DNA of 64,000 nucleotides from Citreicella sp. C3M06 (GCF_018860705.1 NZ_JAHKQA010000072.1:310001-374000); one strand, 5' to 3'; shown: positions 1-9,808, counted from the stretch's first letter. Notes: generated from the letters alone by a model not told the origin. A program made the numbers and translations.

Positions 1-356
1 ATGTCGAGGACATGTGCCGCGCCCACGCAGGCAGCATCGGCATGACGGTGGAATTCGCGCAAAGCAATCACGAAGGCGCGCTCATAGATGCGATCCACGC
101 CACCCGTGGCCGGCTTGACGGGTTGATCCTCAATGCCGGCGCTTACACCCATAGCTCGATCGCGCTGATGGATGCGATCAGCTCTGCCGAGATCCCGACG
201 ATCGAGCTGCACCTGTCAAATGTTCACGCCCGCGAAGAGTTTCGCCATAAGAGCTATATCGCGCGCGTCGCGGTCGGCGTGATCTGCGGCTTTGGTGCCC
301 GCGGCTACACGCTAGCGATGGATGCCATGAAAAGCCATCTGGAGAGCCGTGGATGA
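1..356 (+). CDS. aroQ: Type II 3-dehydroquinate dehydratase, 5'-truncated by window edge
   Basis: Converts 3-dehydroquinate to 3-dehydroshikimate in the cytoplasmic shikimate pathway. The reading frame is open from base 3, upstream of the first ATG at 12 (VEDM...), so the N-terminal 25-30 residues lie outside the window, including the catalytic Tyr loop that family members carry. The remaining 117 residues show the family blocks [10 protein letters not shown] (substrate-binding Asn) and [15 protein letters not shown], which carries the catalytic His and the binding Arg. The C-terminal [13 protein letters not shown] helix is typical and the length fits a protein of about 145 residues. The stop overlaps the next gene by 4 bp (ATGA), so the two are translationally coupled. 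Confidence 0.93.
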   Translation, partial: VEDMCRAHAGSIGMTVEFAQSNHEGALIDAIHATRGRLDGLILNAGAYTHSSIALMDAISSAEIPTIELHLSNVHAREEFRHKSYIARVAVGVICGFGARGYTLAMDAMKSHLESRG

Positions 357-1117
357 TCTCGGCGCAAACCCGGCAGCAGCTGCTCGACATGACCAACGCC
401 AGCTCCATCGAAGAGCTCTGGGCGATGCATGTGGCGCGCATGGCAAGCTACGGCTTCGATCGGCTGATGTACGGGTTCACGCGCTACCGCACCGTGACAT
501 CGCTTGGCGACCCCAATGATTTTGTGCTGCTGACCAACCACAGTTCTGATTATACCGATGTGTTTGTTGGCAAGGGATTGTATCGCCATGCTCCGATGGT
601 GAACTGGGCGCTGGAACACGAAGGTGCCTGCTCTTGGTCGGTTCTGGGCGAACGCATGGCGCAGGGTCTTGTCGGCGACGCCGAACGGCGGGTGATCGAC
701 TTCAACCTGTCGCAAGACGTGCGGGCCGGCTATTCGATCAGCTTCCGCTCGGTATCGAGCCGCTCCAAGGGTGCCATCGCGCTGACTGCGGCGGCGGGCA
801 CGCAGCAGCATGAAATGGACGCGATGTGGACCGATCACGGCAGCGACATCGTGCTGATGAACAACGTGCTGCATCTCAAGATCCTCACCCTGCCCTATGT
901 GCCGCCGAACCAGAGCCTGACCAAGCGTCAGCGCGAGGCACTGGAATGGGTAGGCGACGGCAAGACCATGCAGGACATCGCCGCGATCATGGGTCTGACG
1001 CAGGCCACCATAGAAAAGCATCTGCGGCTGGCGCGCGAAGCGCTGAATGTCGAAACCACGGCTCAGGCAGTCGCCAAGGCGGCCTTCCAGAACCAGATGT
1101 TCGTCATCGACATCTAG
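353..1117 (+). CDS. LuxR-family regulator with autoinducer-binding-like domain (LuxR solo)
   Basis: 254 residues: an N-terminal autoinducer-binding-type domain (about 15-165) and a C-terminal LuxR helix-turn-helix (about 185-245; [20 protein letters not shown] then [20 protein letters not shown]). It is predicted to be a cytoplasmic DNA-binding regulator. No luxI-like synthase lies nearby, so it is a solo as far as the window shows. Aligned by eye to TraR, the pocket Trp57 is Tyr, Tyr61 is Phe and Asp70 is Ala, while Pro71 and Trp85 are kept. The missing Asp suggests the ligand may not be a standard acyl-homoserine lactone. It is coupled to aroQ by a 4-bp overlap. Family is clear; ligand and targets are unknown. 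Confidence 0.88.
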   Translation: MISAQTRQQLLDMTNASSIEELWAMHVARMASYGFDRLMYGFTRYRTVTSLGDPNDFVLLTNHSSDYTDVFVGKGLYRHAPMVNWALEHEGACSWSVLGERMAQGLVGDAERRVIDFNLSQDVRAGYSISFRSVSSRSKGAIALTAAAGTQQHEMDAMWTDHGSDIVLMNNVLHLKILTLPYVPPNQSLTKRQREALEWVGDGKTMQDIAAIMGLTQATIEKHLRLAREALNVETTAQAVAKAAFQNQMFVIDI

Positions 1118-1127
1118 TCCGGACGGT

Positions 1128-1150
1128 TTCGACTGAACCGTTCAGTCGAG
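1128..1150 (+). terminator. Inverted repeat just after the luxR-type gene
   Basis: Perfect 8-bp arms CGACTGAA / TTCAGTCG with a 3-bp CCG spacer (1130-1148), extended by one A-T and one G-T pair, followed by TCGTATTTTGG. It starts 12 bp after the stop codon. A weak intrinsic terminator is most likely; its 19-bp symmetric form could also be a binding site for the LuxR-type protein. Confidence 0.45.
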
Positions 1151-1517
1151 TCGTATTTTGGCGCGGATTCCGCATCAGGACCGTGACGTTGCGTCCCAAA
1201 GCTTCAATTTTCCTGATAACTGACTTCAGAATTTCAAAATTGACGGTGGATTTAAACGATTTTTTCACGATTCAGCGTCAACTCGGCTTTCAGCCACTTC
1301 CATGACCGGCCGGAACTTGCCAATCTGGTGATGTTCCGTGAGTGGTGGCTTTTGCCATGGGACTCAAGAGACCTTATCCCTCGCAATTTCGGGGGCTCTG
1401 GATCTCTTACCGGTGAAAATCGGAGGCGGTGTCAGGCGGACGCAATTTTCTGCGTTAACCGTGCTGGTGCCAACCCGGATCCGGTATCTTTGGATCATCC
1501 CCATCGCCGGGGGTACC
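1151..1517. other. Intergenic stretch between the luxR-type gene and tsf
   Basis: No convincing gene on either strand. The first half is unusually AT-rich for this genome (runs of T and A around 1205-1275). Short open frames here lack ribosome binding sites and family resemblance. A small RNA or decayed sequence cannot be excluded. Confidence 0.5.
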
Positions 1518-1554
1518 GGAAAGGGAAACGGAGCCGCCCCGAGGGGCGGCTCCG
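1518..1554 (-). terminator. Intrinsic terminator of rpsB-tsf
   Basis: Perfect 12-bp stem (1529-1540 with 1543-1554, CGGAGCCGCCCC / GGGGCGGCTCCG), followed on the minus strand by TTTCCCTTTCC. It lies 28 bp beyond the tsf stop codon. Confidence 0.8.
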
Positions 1555-1581
1555 CTGCGTTTTATTCCCAAGGCGAAAAGA

Positions 1582-2463
1582 TCAGCCCTGTGCCGCTTTG
1601 GCGACCTCGGCGGCGAAATCCTCTTTTTCCTTCTCGATGCCTTCACCGACCTGCATGCGCACGAAACCGACGATGGTTGCGCCAGCTTCCTTGGCGGCCT
1701 GCTCGACGGTGACATCGGGGTTGATCACGAAGGCCTGGTTCAGCAGAGTGATCTCGGCGAGGAACTTCTTCATCCGGCCTTCGATCATCTTCTCGATCAC
1801 GGCTTCGGGCTTGCCGGACTCGCGGGCGATATCGATCTGGATCTGGCGTTCCTTTTCGACGACCGCCGGGTCGAGTTCGTCGGCGTTGAGTGCCTGCGGG
1901 CGCGGGTCAGCCGCGGCGACATGCATCGCAACCTGCTTGCCGAACGCCTCGTTGCCACCGGTCATCGCAACCAGAACACCGATCTGGCCAAGGCCATCGG
2001 CAGCTGCGTTGTGCACGTAGGTCGCGACGACTTCGCCTTCGACCTTGGCCATCCGGCGCAGCGTCATGTTCTCGCCGATCTTGGCGATCTTGTCGGTCAG
2101 GACTTCCGACACCTTCTTGCCGCCCATGTCCGCATCGGCCAGCGCTTCGACGCTGTCGACACCGGCAGCGGCCTTGGCGATGCCCGACACCATTTCCTGG
2201 AATTCGGCGTTCTTGGCGACGAAATCGGTCTCGGCGTTGACTTCAACGGCGACACCGGTGCCACCGGAAACTTCGACAGCCACGAGGCCTTCGGCCGCGG
2301 TGCGACCCGACTTCTTGGCGGCCTTGGCGAGACCCTTGGTGCGCAGCCAGTCGACGGCGGCGTCCATGTCGCCATCGGTCTCGGTCAGCGCCTTCTTGGC
2401 GTCCATCATGCCTGCGCCGGTCATTTCGCGCAGTTCTTTCACCTGTGCAGCGGTGATTGCCAT
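1582..2463 (-). CDS. tsf: Translation elongation factor Ts
   Basis: Guanine-nucleotide exchange factor that recycles EF-Tu-GDP. It has 293 residues, normal for the family. The N-terminal UBA-like module contains the signature [19 protein letters not shown] (about 8-26), and the core dimerisation region includes [13 protein letters not shown] (about 73-85). It lies downstream of rpsB in the same direction with a 130-bp gap, the classic rpsB-tsf arrangement, and ends at a strong terminator. Confidence 0.98.
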   Translation of the reverse strand: MAITAAQVKELREMTGAGMMDAKKALTETDGDMDAAVDWLRTKGLAKAAKKSGRTAAEGLVAVEVSGGTGVAVEVNAETDFVAKNAEFQEMVSGIAKAAAGVDSVEALADADMGGKKVSEVLTDKIAKIGENMTLRRMAKVEGEVVATYVHNAAADGLGQIGVLVAMTGGNEAFGKQVAMHVAAADPRPQALNADELDPAVVEKERQIQIDIARESGKPEAVIEKMIEGRMKKFLAEITLLNQAFVINPDVTVEQAAKEAGATIVGFVRMQVGEGIEKEKEDFAAEVAKAAQG

Positions 2464-2593
2464 GGTCGTGGCTCCCTCTCGAATGGGTCAATGCGGCCGG
2501 CCCTGCCCCGGGCCTTGCCGCCTATGTCATGCTTGCGTGACGCTTTCGCGACAGCATCGCGCAGGACTGGCCCGCGCGATGCGTGCAAAAGGC

Positions 2594-3358
2594 TTACTGC
2601 TGTACTTCAGCCAGCAGTTCTTCGGTCGGTGCAGCCTCGAGCGCGCCGATGTCGACGCCTGCTGCTTCCATCTGACCGGTCATGCCGTCCAGAGCCGCGC
2701 GCGACACCAGATCGCAATACAGCGCGATGGCACGGGCCGCGTCGTCGTTGCCCGGAATGATGTAATCGATGCCGTCGGGCGAGCAGTTGGTGTCGACGAT
2801 GGCGACAACCGGAATGCCCAGCTTCTTGGCTTCGAGGATCGCCAGCGCTTCTTTCTTGACGTCGATGACGAACAGCATGTCCGGCACGCCGCCCATGTCA
2901 CGGATGCCGCCCAGCGAAGCTTCGAGCTTGGCCTGATCGCGTTCCATGTGCAGGCGCTCTTTCTTGGTGAGGCCTTCGGCACCGGATTCCATCTGCTCGT
3001 CGATCGTCTTGAGACGCTGGATCGACTGCGAAACGGTCTGCCAGTTGGTGAGCGTGCCGCCCAGCCAACGGTGGTTCATGTAATACTGTGCGCATTTCTC
3101 GGCGGCTTCGGCGATCGGCAGAGCTGCCTGACGCTTGGTGCCGACGAACAGCACGCGGCCGCCCTTGGCGACGGTGTCGCGAATGGCCTTGAGCGCGGCG
3201 TCCAGCATCGGGACGGTCTGCGTCAGGTCCATGATGTGGATGCCGTTGCGCGCGCCGTAGATGAACTCGCCCATACGGGGGTTCCAGCGCTGCGTCTGGT
3301 GGCCAAAGTGCACGCCTGCTTCAAGCAGCTGGCGCATGGTGAACTCAGGAAGAGCCAT
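2594..3358 (-). CDS. rpsB: 30S ribosomal protein S2
   Basis: Component of the small ribosomal subunit, 254 residues. The family signature begins at residue 6 ([20 protein letters not shown]), and LFVGTKRQA and GGTLTNWQT follow. The ATG at 3358 is chosen because a good ribosome binding site (GGAAAGGAT) precedes it and the family starts with [12 protein letters not shown]. An in-frame extension upstream to 3415 does not look like S2. It is probably transcribed with tsf from the candidate promoter at 3481-3509. Confidence 0.98.
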   Translation of the reverse strand: MALPEFTMRQLLEAGVHFGHQTQRWNPRMGEFIYGARNGIHIMDLTQTVPMLDAALKAIRDTVAKGGRVLFVGTKRQAALPIAEAAEKCAQYYMNHRWLGGTLTNWQTVSQSIQRLKTIDEQMESGAEGLTKKERLHMERDQAKLEASLGGIRDMGGVPDMLFVIDVKKEALAILEAKKLGIPVVAIVDTNCSPDGIDYIIPGNDDAARAIALYCDLVSRAALDGMTGQMEAAGVDIGALEAAPTEELLAEVQQ

Positions 3359-3480
3359 GTCCGTTATCCTTTCCGGTTTCATTTCCTCGGCGGGGGCTTG
3401 ACCCAGATGGGGCAACCGGTGGACGCTTTGAGGATGTCTCCCCCAAAGGCCCGACCCCGCCTGCGGGGTTCGTGGGCGCG

Positions 3481-3509
3481 CCTATACGGGCAAAATCCCG
3501 CAGGCGCAA
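3481..3509 (-). promoter_or_regulatory. Candidate housekeeping promoter for rpsB-tsf
   Basis: On the minus strand TTGCGC (3504-3509) and TATAGG (3481-3486) are separated by exactly 17 bp, just beyond the phoB stop codon. The predicted leader of about 115 nt begins with a small hairpin (3454-3469, ACCCCGC / GCGGGGT), which could instead be a weak terminator for phoB. Based on consensus matching only. Confidence 0.5.
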
Positions 3510-3519
3510 CCCCTGTTGA

Positions 3520-4209
3520 TCAGCCCAGGGCGTATCCGGCCCCGCGCACGGTGCGCAGCGGGTCGTCGCCGCCGTGGATGCCAAGCGCCTTGCGCAGCCG
3601 CCCGATATGCACATCGACGGTGCGAGTGTCGACATAGATGTCGCGCCCCCAGACCCGGTCGAGCAGTTGTTCGCGCGACCACACCCGACCCGGCTTTTCC
3701 ATGAAAGTCGACAGCAGCCGGAATTCGGTCGGCCCAAGCTTGAGCTCCTTGCCAGAGCGCATCACCCGGTGGGTTTCAGCGTCCAGCAGGATGTCTTCGT
3801 ATTCCAGCTGAAGCCCCGCCGCAGCGGGGCGCGCCCGGCGCAGCTGGGCCTTGACCCGTGCCATAAGCTCGCGCACCGAATAGGGTTTGATGACATAGTC
3901 ATCGGCCCCGGTTTCAAGGCCCCTCACCCGATCGATTTCCTCGGACCGGGCTGAAAGCATGATGACCGGAACGCCGCGCGTGTCGGTGCGGGTCTTGATC
4001 TGGCGGCAGACCTCGATGCCCGACAGGTTCGGCAGCATCCAGTCAAGCACCACCACATCGGGCGCTTCCTCCTCCAGCATCACCAGTGCTTCTTCGCCAT
4101 TGTCGGCAGCGGCGACGCGAAAACCCTCGGCCTCGAGATTGTAGCGCAGCACCTCGCGCTGCGCTGCCTCGTCCTCGACCACAAGCACCGTCGGTTGATC
4201 GGCGGGCAT
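3520..4209 (-). CDS. phoB: Phosphate regulon response regulator PhoB
   Basis: 229-residue OmpR/PhoB-type regulator. The receiver domain (about 7-122) has acidic residues E12/D13, phospho-acceptor Asp56 (VVLDWMLPN) and the conserved Lys in YVIKPYS. The C-terminal winged helix (about 132-228) includes LGPTEFRLLSTFMEKPGRVW and DVHIGRLRKALG. When phosphorylated by PhoR it would bind Pho boxes such as the one before pstS. The ATG at 4209 gives the normal N-terminus (MPADQPTVLVVED); the open frame further upstream lies inside phoU. It is the last gene of the pst cluster, 4 bp after phoU. Confidence 0.95.
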   Translation of the reverse strand: MPADQPTVLVVEDEAAQREVLRYNLEAEGFRVAAADNGEEALVMLEEEAPDVVVLDWMLPNLSGIEVCRQIKTRTDTRGVPVIMLSARSEEIDRVRGLETGADDYVIKPYSVRELMARVKAQLRRARPAAAGLQLEYEDILLDAETHRVMRSGKELKLGPTEFRLLSTFMEKPGRVWSREQLLDRVWGRDIYVDTRTVDVHIGRLRKALGIHGGDDPLRTVRGAGYALG

Positions 4210-4213
4210 CAGC

Positions 4214-4948
4214 TCACTCCGTCTCGAAGTTAGAGCTGAGCGCCGGGTCCGACGACGTGCGGTCTTCTTTGATCCGCACACCGTGGGGCTTCTTGCCGGT
4301 GGTCAGGAACACCACTTCCTCGGCAATCGCCGTGACATGGTCGCCCATGCGCTCGACGTTCTTGGCGATGAAATGCAGATGCATGCACGAGGTGATGTTG
4401 CGCGGATCTTCCAGCATGAAGGTCAGGAATTCGCGGAACAGCGTGTTGTACATCTGATCGACGTCGCGGTCGCGTTCGATCACATCCAGCGCCAGCGCCT
4501 CGTCACGCTTGATATAGGCATCCAGCGCATCCCGCAGCATGTGTTCAACGTCGCGCGCCATGCGGCGCAGCGCGGTGGCCGAGCCATTGATCGGCGCGAG
4601 CTGCGCCAGAACCCCGGTGCGCTTGGCCATGTTCTTGCTCAGATCGCCAATGCGCTCAAGGTTGCTCGACATGCGCATCACCGACAGCACAACGCGCAGA
4701 TCGGACGCCGCCGGCTGGCGCAGCGCGATCAGGCGCGCTGCCTCATCGTTGAGTTCCTCGTCCAGCGCGTCGATGGCCTTGTCGCCCTTGCGGACCTTTT
4801 CGGCCAGCTCCTCGTCGCGGGTTTCCAGCGATTTGGCGGCCTCGAGGATGGCTTCCTCGACCAGCCCGCCCATCTTGAGAATGCGCGCCTGAATGCCTTC
4901 GAGATCCCGGTCGAAAGCCGAGGCGATATGTTGCTTGAGATCGCTCAT
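4214..4948 (-). CDS. phoU: Phosphate signalling complex protein PhoU
   Basis: 244 residues forming two PhoU helical-bundle repeats (about 15-110 and 120-215). Family landmarks are ILKMGGLVEEAI, LRVVLSVMRMSSNLERIGD and its second-repeat counterpart FIAKNVERMGDHVTAIAEEV, including the metal-binding ExxxD-type positions. PhoU links PstSCAB transport state to PhoR and represses the regulon when phosphate is ample. It lies 5 bp downstream of pstB and 4 bp upstream of phoB, so it is certainly co-transcribed. Confidence 0.96.
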   Translation of the reverse strand: MSDLKQHIASAFDRDLEGIQARILKMGGLVEEAILEAAKSLETRDEELAEKVRKGDKAIDALDEELNDEAARLIALRQPAASDLRVVLSVMRMSSNLERIGDLSKNMAKRTGVLAQLAPINGSATALRRMARDVEHMLRDALDAYIKRDEALALDVIERDRDVDQMYNTLFREFLTFMLEDPRNITSCMHLHFIAKNVERMGDHVTAIAEEVVFLTTGKKPHGVRIKEDRTSSDPALSSNFETE

Positions 4949-4953
4949 GAGAC

Positions 4954-5751
4954 TTATCCGATCCGTCCGGTGATGTAGGACTCGGTGCGCGGGTCCACGG
5001 GGTTGGTGAAGATCTGGCTGGTTTCGCCGTATTCCACGAGATTGCCGAGGTGGAAGAAGGCGGTCTTTTGCGACACGCGCGCCGCCTGCTGCATCGAGTG
5101 GGTGACGATCACCACCGAGTAGTTGGTGCGCAGCTCGTCGATCAGCTCTTCGACCTGGGCGGTGGCGATGGGGTCAAGCGCCGAACACGGCTCGTCCATC
5201 AGCAGCACCTCGGGTTCGGTGGCGATGGCGCGGGCGATGCACAGGCGCTGCTGCTGGCCGCCCGACAGGCCGGTGCCCGGCGCGTGCAGGCGGTCCTTGA
5301 CCTCATTCCAGATCGCGGCGCGGCGCAGCGCCTTTTCGACGATCTCGTCAAGCTCTGCCTTGCTCTTGGCCATGCCGTGGATCTTGGGGCCGTAGGCGAC
5401 ATTGTCGTAGATCGACTTGGGGAACGGGTTCGGCTTCTGGAACACCATGCCGACCTTGGCGCGCAGTTGCACCGGATCGACCCGCTTGTCGTAGATGTCT
5501 TCGTCATCAAGCGAGATCAGCCCTTCGACGCGGCAGATGTCGATGGTGTCGTTCATCCGGTTCAGACAGCGCAGGAAGGTCGACTTGCCGCAGCCCGACG
5601 GGCCGATGAAGGCGGTCACGGTGTTGTCGAGCAGGTTGACCGACACGTCCTTGATGGCGTGGGTGTCGCCGTAATAGACCTGCACATCCTTTGCGGCGAT
5701 CTTGGTATTCAGAGCTTCCACGTTGGCATTCCTCAGAGGTGCGTCGTACAT
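4954..5751 (-). CDS. pstB: Phosphate ABC transporter ATP-binding protein PstB
   Basis: Cytoplasmic ATPase that powers phosphate import by PstCA. It has 265 residues with Walker [10 protein letters not shown] (50-58), signature LSGGQQQRL, Walker [13 protein letters not shown] and switch His in [10 protein letters not shown]. The start at 5751 is chosen because AAAGAGGAT precedes it at good spacing and the length is typical. An in-frame ATG at 5784, 2 bp after pstA, would add 11 residues and cannot be excluded. Confidence 0.96.
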   Translation of the reverse strand: MYDAPLRNANVEALNTKIAAKDVQVYYGDTHAIKDVSVNLLDNTVTAFIGPSGCGKSTFLRCLNRMNDTIDICRVEGLISLDDEDIYDKRVDPVQLRAKVGMVFQKPNPFPKSIYDNVAYGPKIHGMAKSKAELDEIVEKALRRAAIWNEVKDRLHAPGTGLSGGQQQRLCIARAIATEPEVLLMDEPCSALDPIATAQVEELIDELRTNYSVVIVTHSMQQAARVSQKTAFFHLGNLVEYGETSQIFTNPVDPRTESYITGRIG

Positions 5752-5786
5752 AGGTTCATCCTCTTTAACTGTTTGCGCGGTCATGA

Positions 5787-7136
5787 TCACCACCGACGCT
5801 CGAATTTGCGGCGCAGAAGAACCGCGAGCACATTCATCACGAGCAGGAAAACCAGCAGGACGATGATGCCGCCCCATGCCCGCTCGTAATAGGCCGGATC
5901 GGCGCGCTTGGCCCATTCGTAGATCTGCGCCGGCATCGCCGAGTTCGGCGACATGAAGCCGGAAATCACGCCGTCGGGGTAGTTGGTGGCGATGTAGCCA
6001 ACCATGCCGATCAGCAGCAGCGGCGCGGTTTCGCCAAGCGCCTGGGCGAGGCCGATGATGGTGCCGGTCAGGATGCCGGGCATGGCCAGCGGCAGCACGT
6101 GGTGGAACACCGACTGCATCTTGGACGCACCAACCCCCAGCGCCGCGTTGCGGATCGACGGCGGCACCGCCTTCAGCGCCGCGCGGGTCGAAATCACGAT
6201 GGTCGGCAGCGTCATCAGCGTCAGCGTCAGGCCACCCACGATCGGCGCCGATTGCGGCAGGTGCACGAACTGGATGAACACCGCGAGGCCAAGGATACCA
6301 AAGACGATCGAGGGCACCGCGGCGAGGTTGGAAATGTTGACCTCGATGAAATCGGTGAACCAGTTGGTCGGCGCGAATTCCTCAAGGTAGATCGACGCGG
6401 CGACCCCGATGGGCAGCGCAAGGAACAGCACCACCAGCATCATGAACAGCGAGCCCAGCATCGACACACCAAGCCCTGCCTGTTCCGCCCGGCTTTCGGA
6501 CGCATCCGCGCCCAGCACGAAATCCCAGTTGAAGCCCTTGTGCAGCGCGCCCTGCGTGCGCAGCGCATCGACCAGATCAAGGTGCCCGGCATCGATGTTC
6601 TTGTCCTGCGTGATGCCATCGCGCGACACGCGGCCCTTGAGATAGCCATCGACGCGGCTGGAGGCGAGGATGTCGAAGCTGACGGTATCGCCGATACGGT
6701 CCGGGTTTTTGAGCGTCCAGTCGCGCACCTGCGCCGCCGCCGAGGCCGAGATCAGCGCCTTCATGTCCTTGGCGCTGTCATAAGGCGTCTCGATGCCCGC
6801 ATCACTCACCAGCTGGAACAGGCCGTTCTGAACCAGCGGCGCGTAGCCAAAGGTCGAGACCTTGGCAAGCTGCTCGGGATCGCGCCCACCCTGCTTGTCG
6901 AGCTTGGCCGGGTCCAGATAGACCGGCACCTCGATGAAGGTCTGCTGGAAGGCGCCAAGACCATTGGTCAGGATGGCGCTCATGAGCACCACAAGAAAGA
7001 ACATCCCGGCGCAGATCGCCGACAGGCCGTAGATGCGAAAGCGCTTCTCGGTGGCGTTGCGCCGCTTGGTGCGGGCGTCCGCGACGGTCAGGCTGGTCCT
7101 GCGCTGGCCGCCGCCGGTGTGGGTCGCGTCGCTCAT
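5787..7136 (-). CDS. pstA: Phosphate ABC transporter permease PstA (long form)
   Basis: Inner-membrane permease partner of PstC. It has 449 residues against about 290 for E. coli PstA. The extra length is an N-terminal cytoplasmic tail, a membrane segment at about 35-55 and a soluble insert of roughly 170 residues before the transport core (the DUF3333-type extension known in alphaproteobacterial PstA). The core starts near residue 225, and the EAA-loop region reads [20 protein letters not shown]. The start overlaps the pstC stop by 4 bp (ATGA). The exact role of the extension is unknown. Confidence 0.94.
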   Translation of the reverse strand: MSDATHTGGGQRRTSLTVADARTKRRNATEKRFRIYGLSAICAGMFFLVVLMSAILTNGLGAFQQTFIEVPVYLDPAKLDKQGGRDPEQLAKVSTFGYAPLVQNGLFQLVSDAGIETPYDSAKDMKALISASAAAQVRDWTLKNPDRIGDTVSFDILASSRVDGYLKGRVSRDGITQDKNIDAGHLDLVDALRTQGALHKGFNWDFVLGADASESRAEQAGLGVSMLGSLFMMLVVLFLALPIGVAASIYLEEFAPTNWFTDFIEVNISNLAAVPSIVFGILGLAVFIQFVHLPQSAPIVGGLTLTLMTLPTIVISTRAALKAVPPSIRNAALGVGASKMQSVFHHVLPLAMPGILTGTIIGLAQALGETAPLLLIGMVGYIATNYPDGVISGFMSPNSAMPAQIYEWAKRADPAYYERAWGGIIVLLVFLLVMNVLAVLLRRKFERRW

Positions 7137-8590
7137 TCGTACTGCTCCCGGTATTTGCGCACGATATACAGTGCAAAGACATTGAGCCCGAGCGTCATGA
7201 CAAACAGGGTCATGCCGAGGGCAAAGGCGACAAGCGCCTCGGGCGAGGCGAAATCCGCATCGCCGGTCAGCTGGCTGACGATCTTGGCGGTGACGGTGGT
7301 CATGGCATCGAAGGGGTTGAGCGACAGCCGCGCCGCCGCCCCTGCCCCAAGCACCACGATCATCGTCTCGCCGATGGCGCGCGACGCCGCCAGCAGGATC
7401 GCGCCAACGATGCCCGGAAGCGCCGCCGGCAGGATCACCTGCTTGATGGTCTCGGACTTGGTGGCGCCCAGCCCGTAGCTGCCGTCGCGCAGCGACTGCG
7501 GCACGGCGTTGATGATGTCATCGGACAGCGAGCTGACAAAGGGGATCAGCATGATGCCCATCACAAGGCCCGCGGTCATCACCGCGGTGCCCGCCTGCAT
7601 CCAGCCAAGGCCGTCGCGGCCAAAGACGCTCAGCAGCAGCGGGCCGACGGTCAGCAGCGCGAACAGACCGTAGACGATGGTCGGGATGCCCGCGAGCACC
7701 TCGAGCATCGGCTTGGCCCATGCGCGAAATTTCGGCCCGGCGTATTCCGACAGGTAGACGGCGGCGAACAGCCCGATCGGCACCGCCACCACAAGCGCGA
7801 TGATCGAGATATAGAACGTGCCCCACAGCAGCGGCCAGATGCCCAGCTGCGAGCCTCCGCCAAACGACGGCGACCATGTGAAGGAGCCGAAGAAATCCGC
7901 CGCCGGATAGATCCGGAAGAAGTGGATCGTGTTGCCGATCAGCGAAAGCATGATGCCGATGGTGGTCAGAATGGCGATGGAGGCGGCAGAGAGCAGCAGA
8001 ATGCGCACGCCGCTTTCCACGGTGTTGCGGGCACGGAACGCGCGCTTGGTCTGCGCAAGGCCCCAGCCCGCTCCGGCAAGCGCAAGCCCCAGCACCACGG
8101 CGCTCATCATCAGCGTGCCGGTGTTGTTCATCTTGCGCCAGGTCTGCGCGGCGGCAAGCACCGGCGCCGTGACGTTCGATCCAAGCGCAACGCCAGCAGC
8201 GGCGATGCGCTCGCGCACGTTGGAAAATTCGGTCCGCAGGTCCGTCACCTGCTCGGGGCTCATCAGCCCCTGCGCAACGGCGGCATCAAGCCCTTCGGCG
8301 ACGCGGCGCACATCGGACATCACCAGCCCCATGCTCGCACCTTCAGGCACGGCGCCCTCGCCAAGCTGGGCGGACACGGTCGAGTTCACCACAAAGGGCT
8401 GCACGATCAGCCAGACGACCAGCAACAGAAACGCCGGCACCATCGCTTTCATGGCGACGTTCCAGCCGTAATAATTTGGCAGAGAATGAGGGCGCTCGGC
8501 GCCATGAAAACCCGCGATGCGCATCCGACCGGCCATATAGCCGACCAGCGCAATCGCCAGCACGATGAGAATGAGCCACGAAACCGGCAT
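7133..8590 (-). CDS. pstC: Phosphate ABC transporter permease PstC (long form)
   Basis: Inner-membrane permease partner of PstA. Its 485 residues compare with about 320 in E. coli. The N-terminal 200 residues hold three extra membrane segments (about 3-20, 50-68 and 160-180) around a soluble loop, as in the long PstC family with a DUF3708-type N-terminus. The core has the expected EAA-loop region (DGSYGLGATKSETIKQVILP) and a conserved SRAIGETM segment. It follows pstS after a hairpin-bearing gap of 94 bp. Confidence 0.94.
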   Translation of the reverse strand: MPVSWLILIVLAIALVGYMAGRMRIAGFHGAERPHSLPNYYGWNVAMKAMVPAFLLLVVWLIVQPFVVNSTVSAQLGEGAVPEGASMGLVMSDVRRVAEGLDAAVAQGLMSPEQVTDLRTEFSNVRERIAAAGVALGSNVTAPVLAAAQTWRKMNNTGTLMMSAVVLGLALAGAGWGLAQTKRAFRARNTVESGVRILLLSAASIAILTTIGIMLSLIGNTIHFFRIYPAADFFGSFTWSPSFGGGSQLGIWPLLWGTFYISIIALVVAVPIGLFAAVYLSEYAGPKFRAWAKPMLEVLAGIPTIVYGLFALLTVGPLLLSVFGRDGLGWMQAGTAVMTAGLVMGIMLIPFVSSLSDDIINAVPQSLRDGSYGLGATKSETIKQVILPAALPGIVGAILLAASRAIGETMIVVLGAGAAARLSLNPFDAMTTVTAKIVSQLTGDADFASPEALVAFALGMTLFVMTLGLNVFALYIVRKYREQYE

Positions 8591-8634
8591 GCTGCCCCCG
8601 GTGAGAATTCAGAAAATATCGCCCTGATGGCGAA

Positions 8635-8663
8635 GCGGGGCGGCGTGCGATACGCCGCCCCGC
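8635..8663 (-). promoter_or_regulatory. Stable hairpin between pstS and pstC
   Basis: Perfect 11-bp stem (GCGGGGCGGCG / CGCCGCCCCGC) with a 7-nt loop, 21 bp after the pstS stop and about 45 bp before pstC. No U-tract follows directly. Such hairpins between binding-protein and permease genes usually stabilise or attenuate the transcript so that the binding protein is made in excess. Confidence 0.65.
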
Positions 8664-8684
8664 GCGATCCGACCAGAGGTCAGA

Positions 8685-9725
8685 TTACATGGACGAGCCC
8701 ATGACCTCTTCTTCCGAGACCATTGCCTGGGTGTCGGCAAGCTCGGGGTCCGACACAAGGCCGTAGGCTGCCAGCGGGCCATCGGGGCCTGCAATCTCGT
8801 CCGCCACGAAGAATTCTGCGAATTCCTTCAGGCCGGGGATCACGCCGAAATGGGCCTTCTTGACGTAGAAGAACAGCGGGCGCGACACCGGGTAATCGCC
8901 AGCGGCGATGGTTTCGGTGGTCGGCTCGACGCCGGACATGGTCGCAACCTTCAGCTTGTCGGTGTTGTTCTCGTAGAACGCGAGGCCAAACACGCCAATG
9001 CCGTTGGTGTTGCTGTCGATGCGGGCGAGGGTCTCGGTGTAATCACCATCGATGTCGACCGATTTGCCGTCGGTGCGCACGGACATGCAGGCGCCTTCGG
9101 CGTCGTCTTCGGACATGCCGCCGTCGATCATCGCCTGCATCGCGCCGGTGTCTTCGCAGCCCTGAAGCAGGACCTTTTCCTCGAACACTTCACGGGTGCC
9201 GTGCTTGGTGCCGGGGATGAAGGCGGCGATTTCAACGTCGGGAAGGTCGGCGTTGACCTCGGCCCACGAGTTGTAATCGTTGTCGACGATCTCGCCGTCC
9301 TTCAGGACCTTGGCGCCGATGGCGTTGAACCAGTCGGCCGGCTCGAAGGCGCTGAAGGCCGGGCCGCTCTTTTGCGAGGCGAAGACGATGCCGTCATAAC
9401 CGATGCGCACTTCGATGATGTCGGTCACGCCAGCGTCTGCACAGGCTGCGATTTCTTTTTCACGGATTTTGCGCGAGGAGTTGGCGATATCGACGGTGTT
9501 CTCGCCGACGCCTTCGCAGAAACGCTTGAGGCCAGCCGAGGAGCCGCCCGATTCGACCACCGGTGTCGGGAAGTCGAAATTCTCGCCGAAAGCTTCCGCA
9601 ACGATCGAAGCATAGGGCAGAACGGTCGAAGATCCGGCGACCTGAACGTTGTCGCGGGCAGCGGCGGCGGTGGCCGAGACGGCTGCGATTGCCAGCACGG
9701 AAGCGGAGAGTTTCACGGATTGCAT
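8685..9725 (-). CDS. pstS: Phosphate-binding periplasmic protein PstS
   Basis: 346 residues with a Sec signal peptide (residues 1 to about 23, MQSVKLSASVLAIAAVSATA then AAA) and the PstS-like start of the mature protein VQVAGSSTVLPYASIVAEAF. Further phosphate-site blocks are ESGGSSAGLKRFC and IANSSRKI. It captures phosphate in the periplasm and delivers it to PstCA. The ATG at 9725 is the only start that gives the signal peptide; the longer open frame reaches past the Pho box and is not coding. First gene of the pst operon, 84 bp from the Pho box. Confidence 0.96.
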   Translation of the reverse strand: MQSVKLSASVLAIAAVSATAAAARDNVQVAGSSTVLPYASIVAEAFGENFDFPTPVVESGGSSAGLKRFCEGVGENTVDIANSSRKIREKEIAACADAGVTDIIEVRIGYDGIVFASQKSGPAFSAFEPADWFNAIGAKVLKDGEIVDNDYNSWAEVNADLPDVEIAAFIPGTKHGTREVFEEKVLLQGCEDTGAMQAMIDGGMSEDDAEGACMSVRTDGKSVDIDGDYTETLARIDSNTNGIGVFGLAFYENNTDKLKVATMSGVEPTTETIAAGDYPVSRPLFFYVKKAHFGVIPGLKEFAEFFVADEIAGPDGPLAAYGLVSDPELADTQAMVSEEEVMGSSM

Positions 9726-9808
9726 TGGGATGCTCCTGTCACATGTTTCTGAACCCCGTCCCCGCGGGATCCTCGAGCGCAGCCCTAGGGCCCACGCGCA
9801 ATGCTTTT

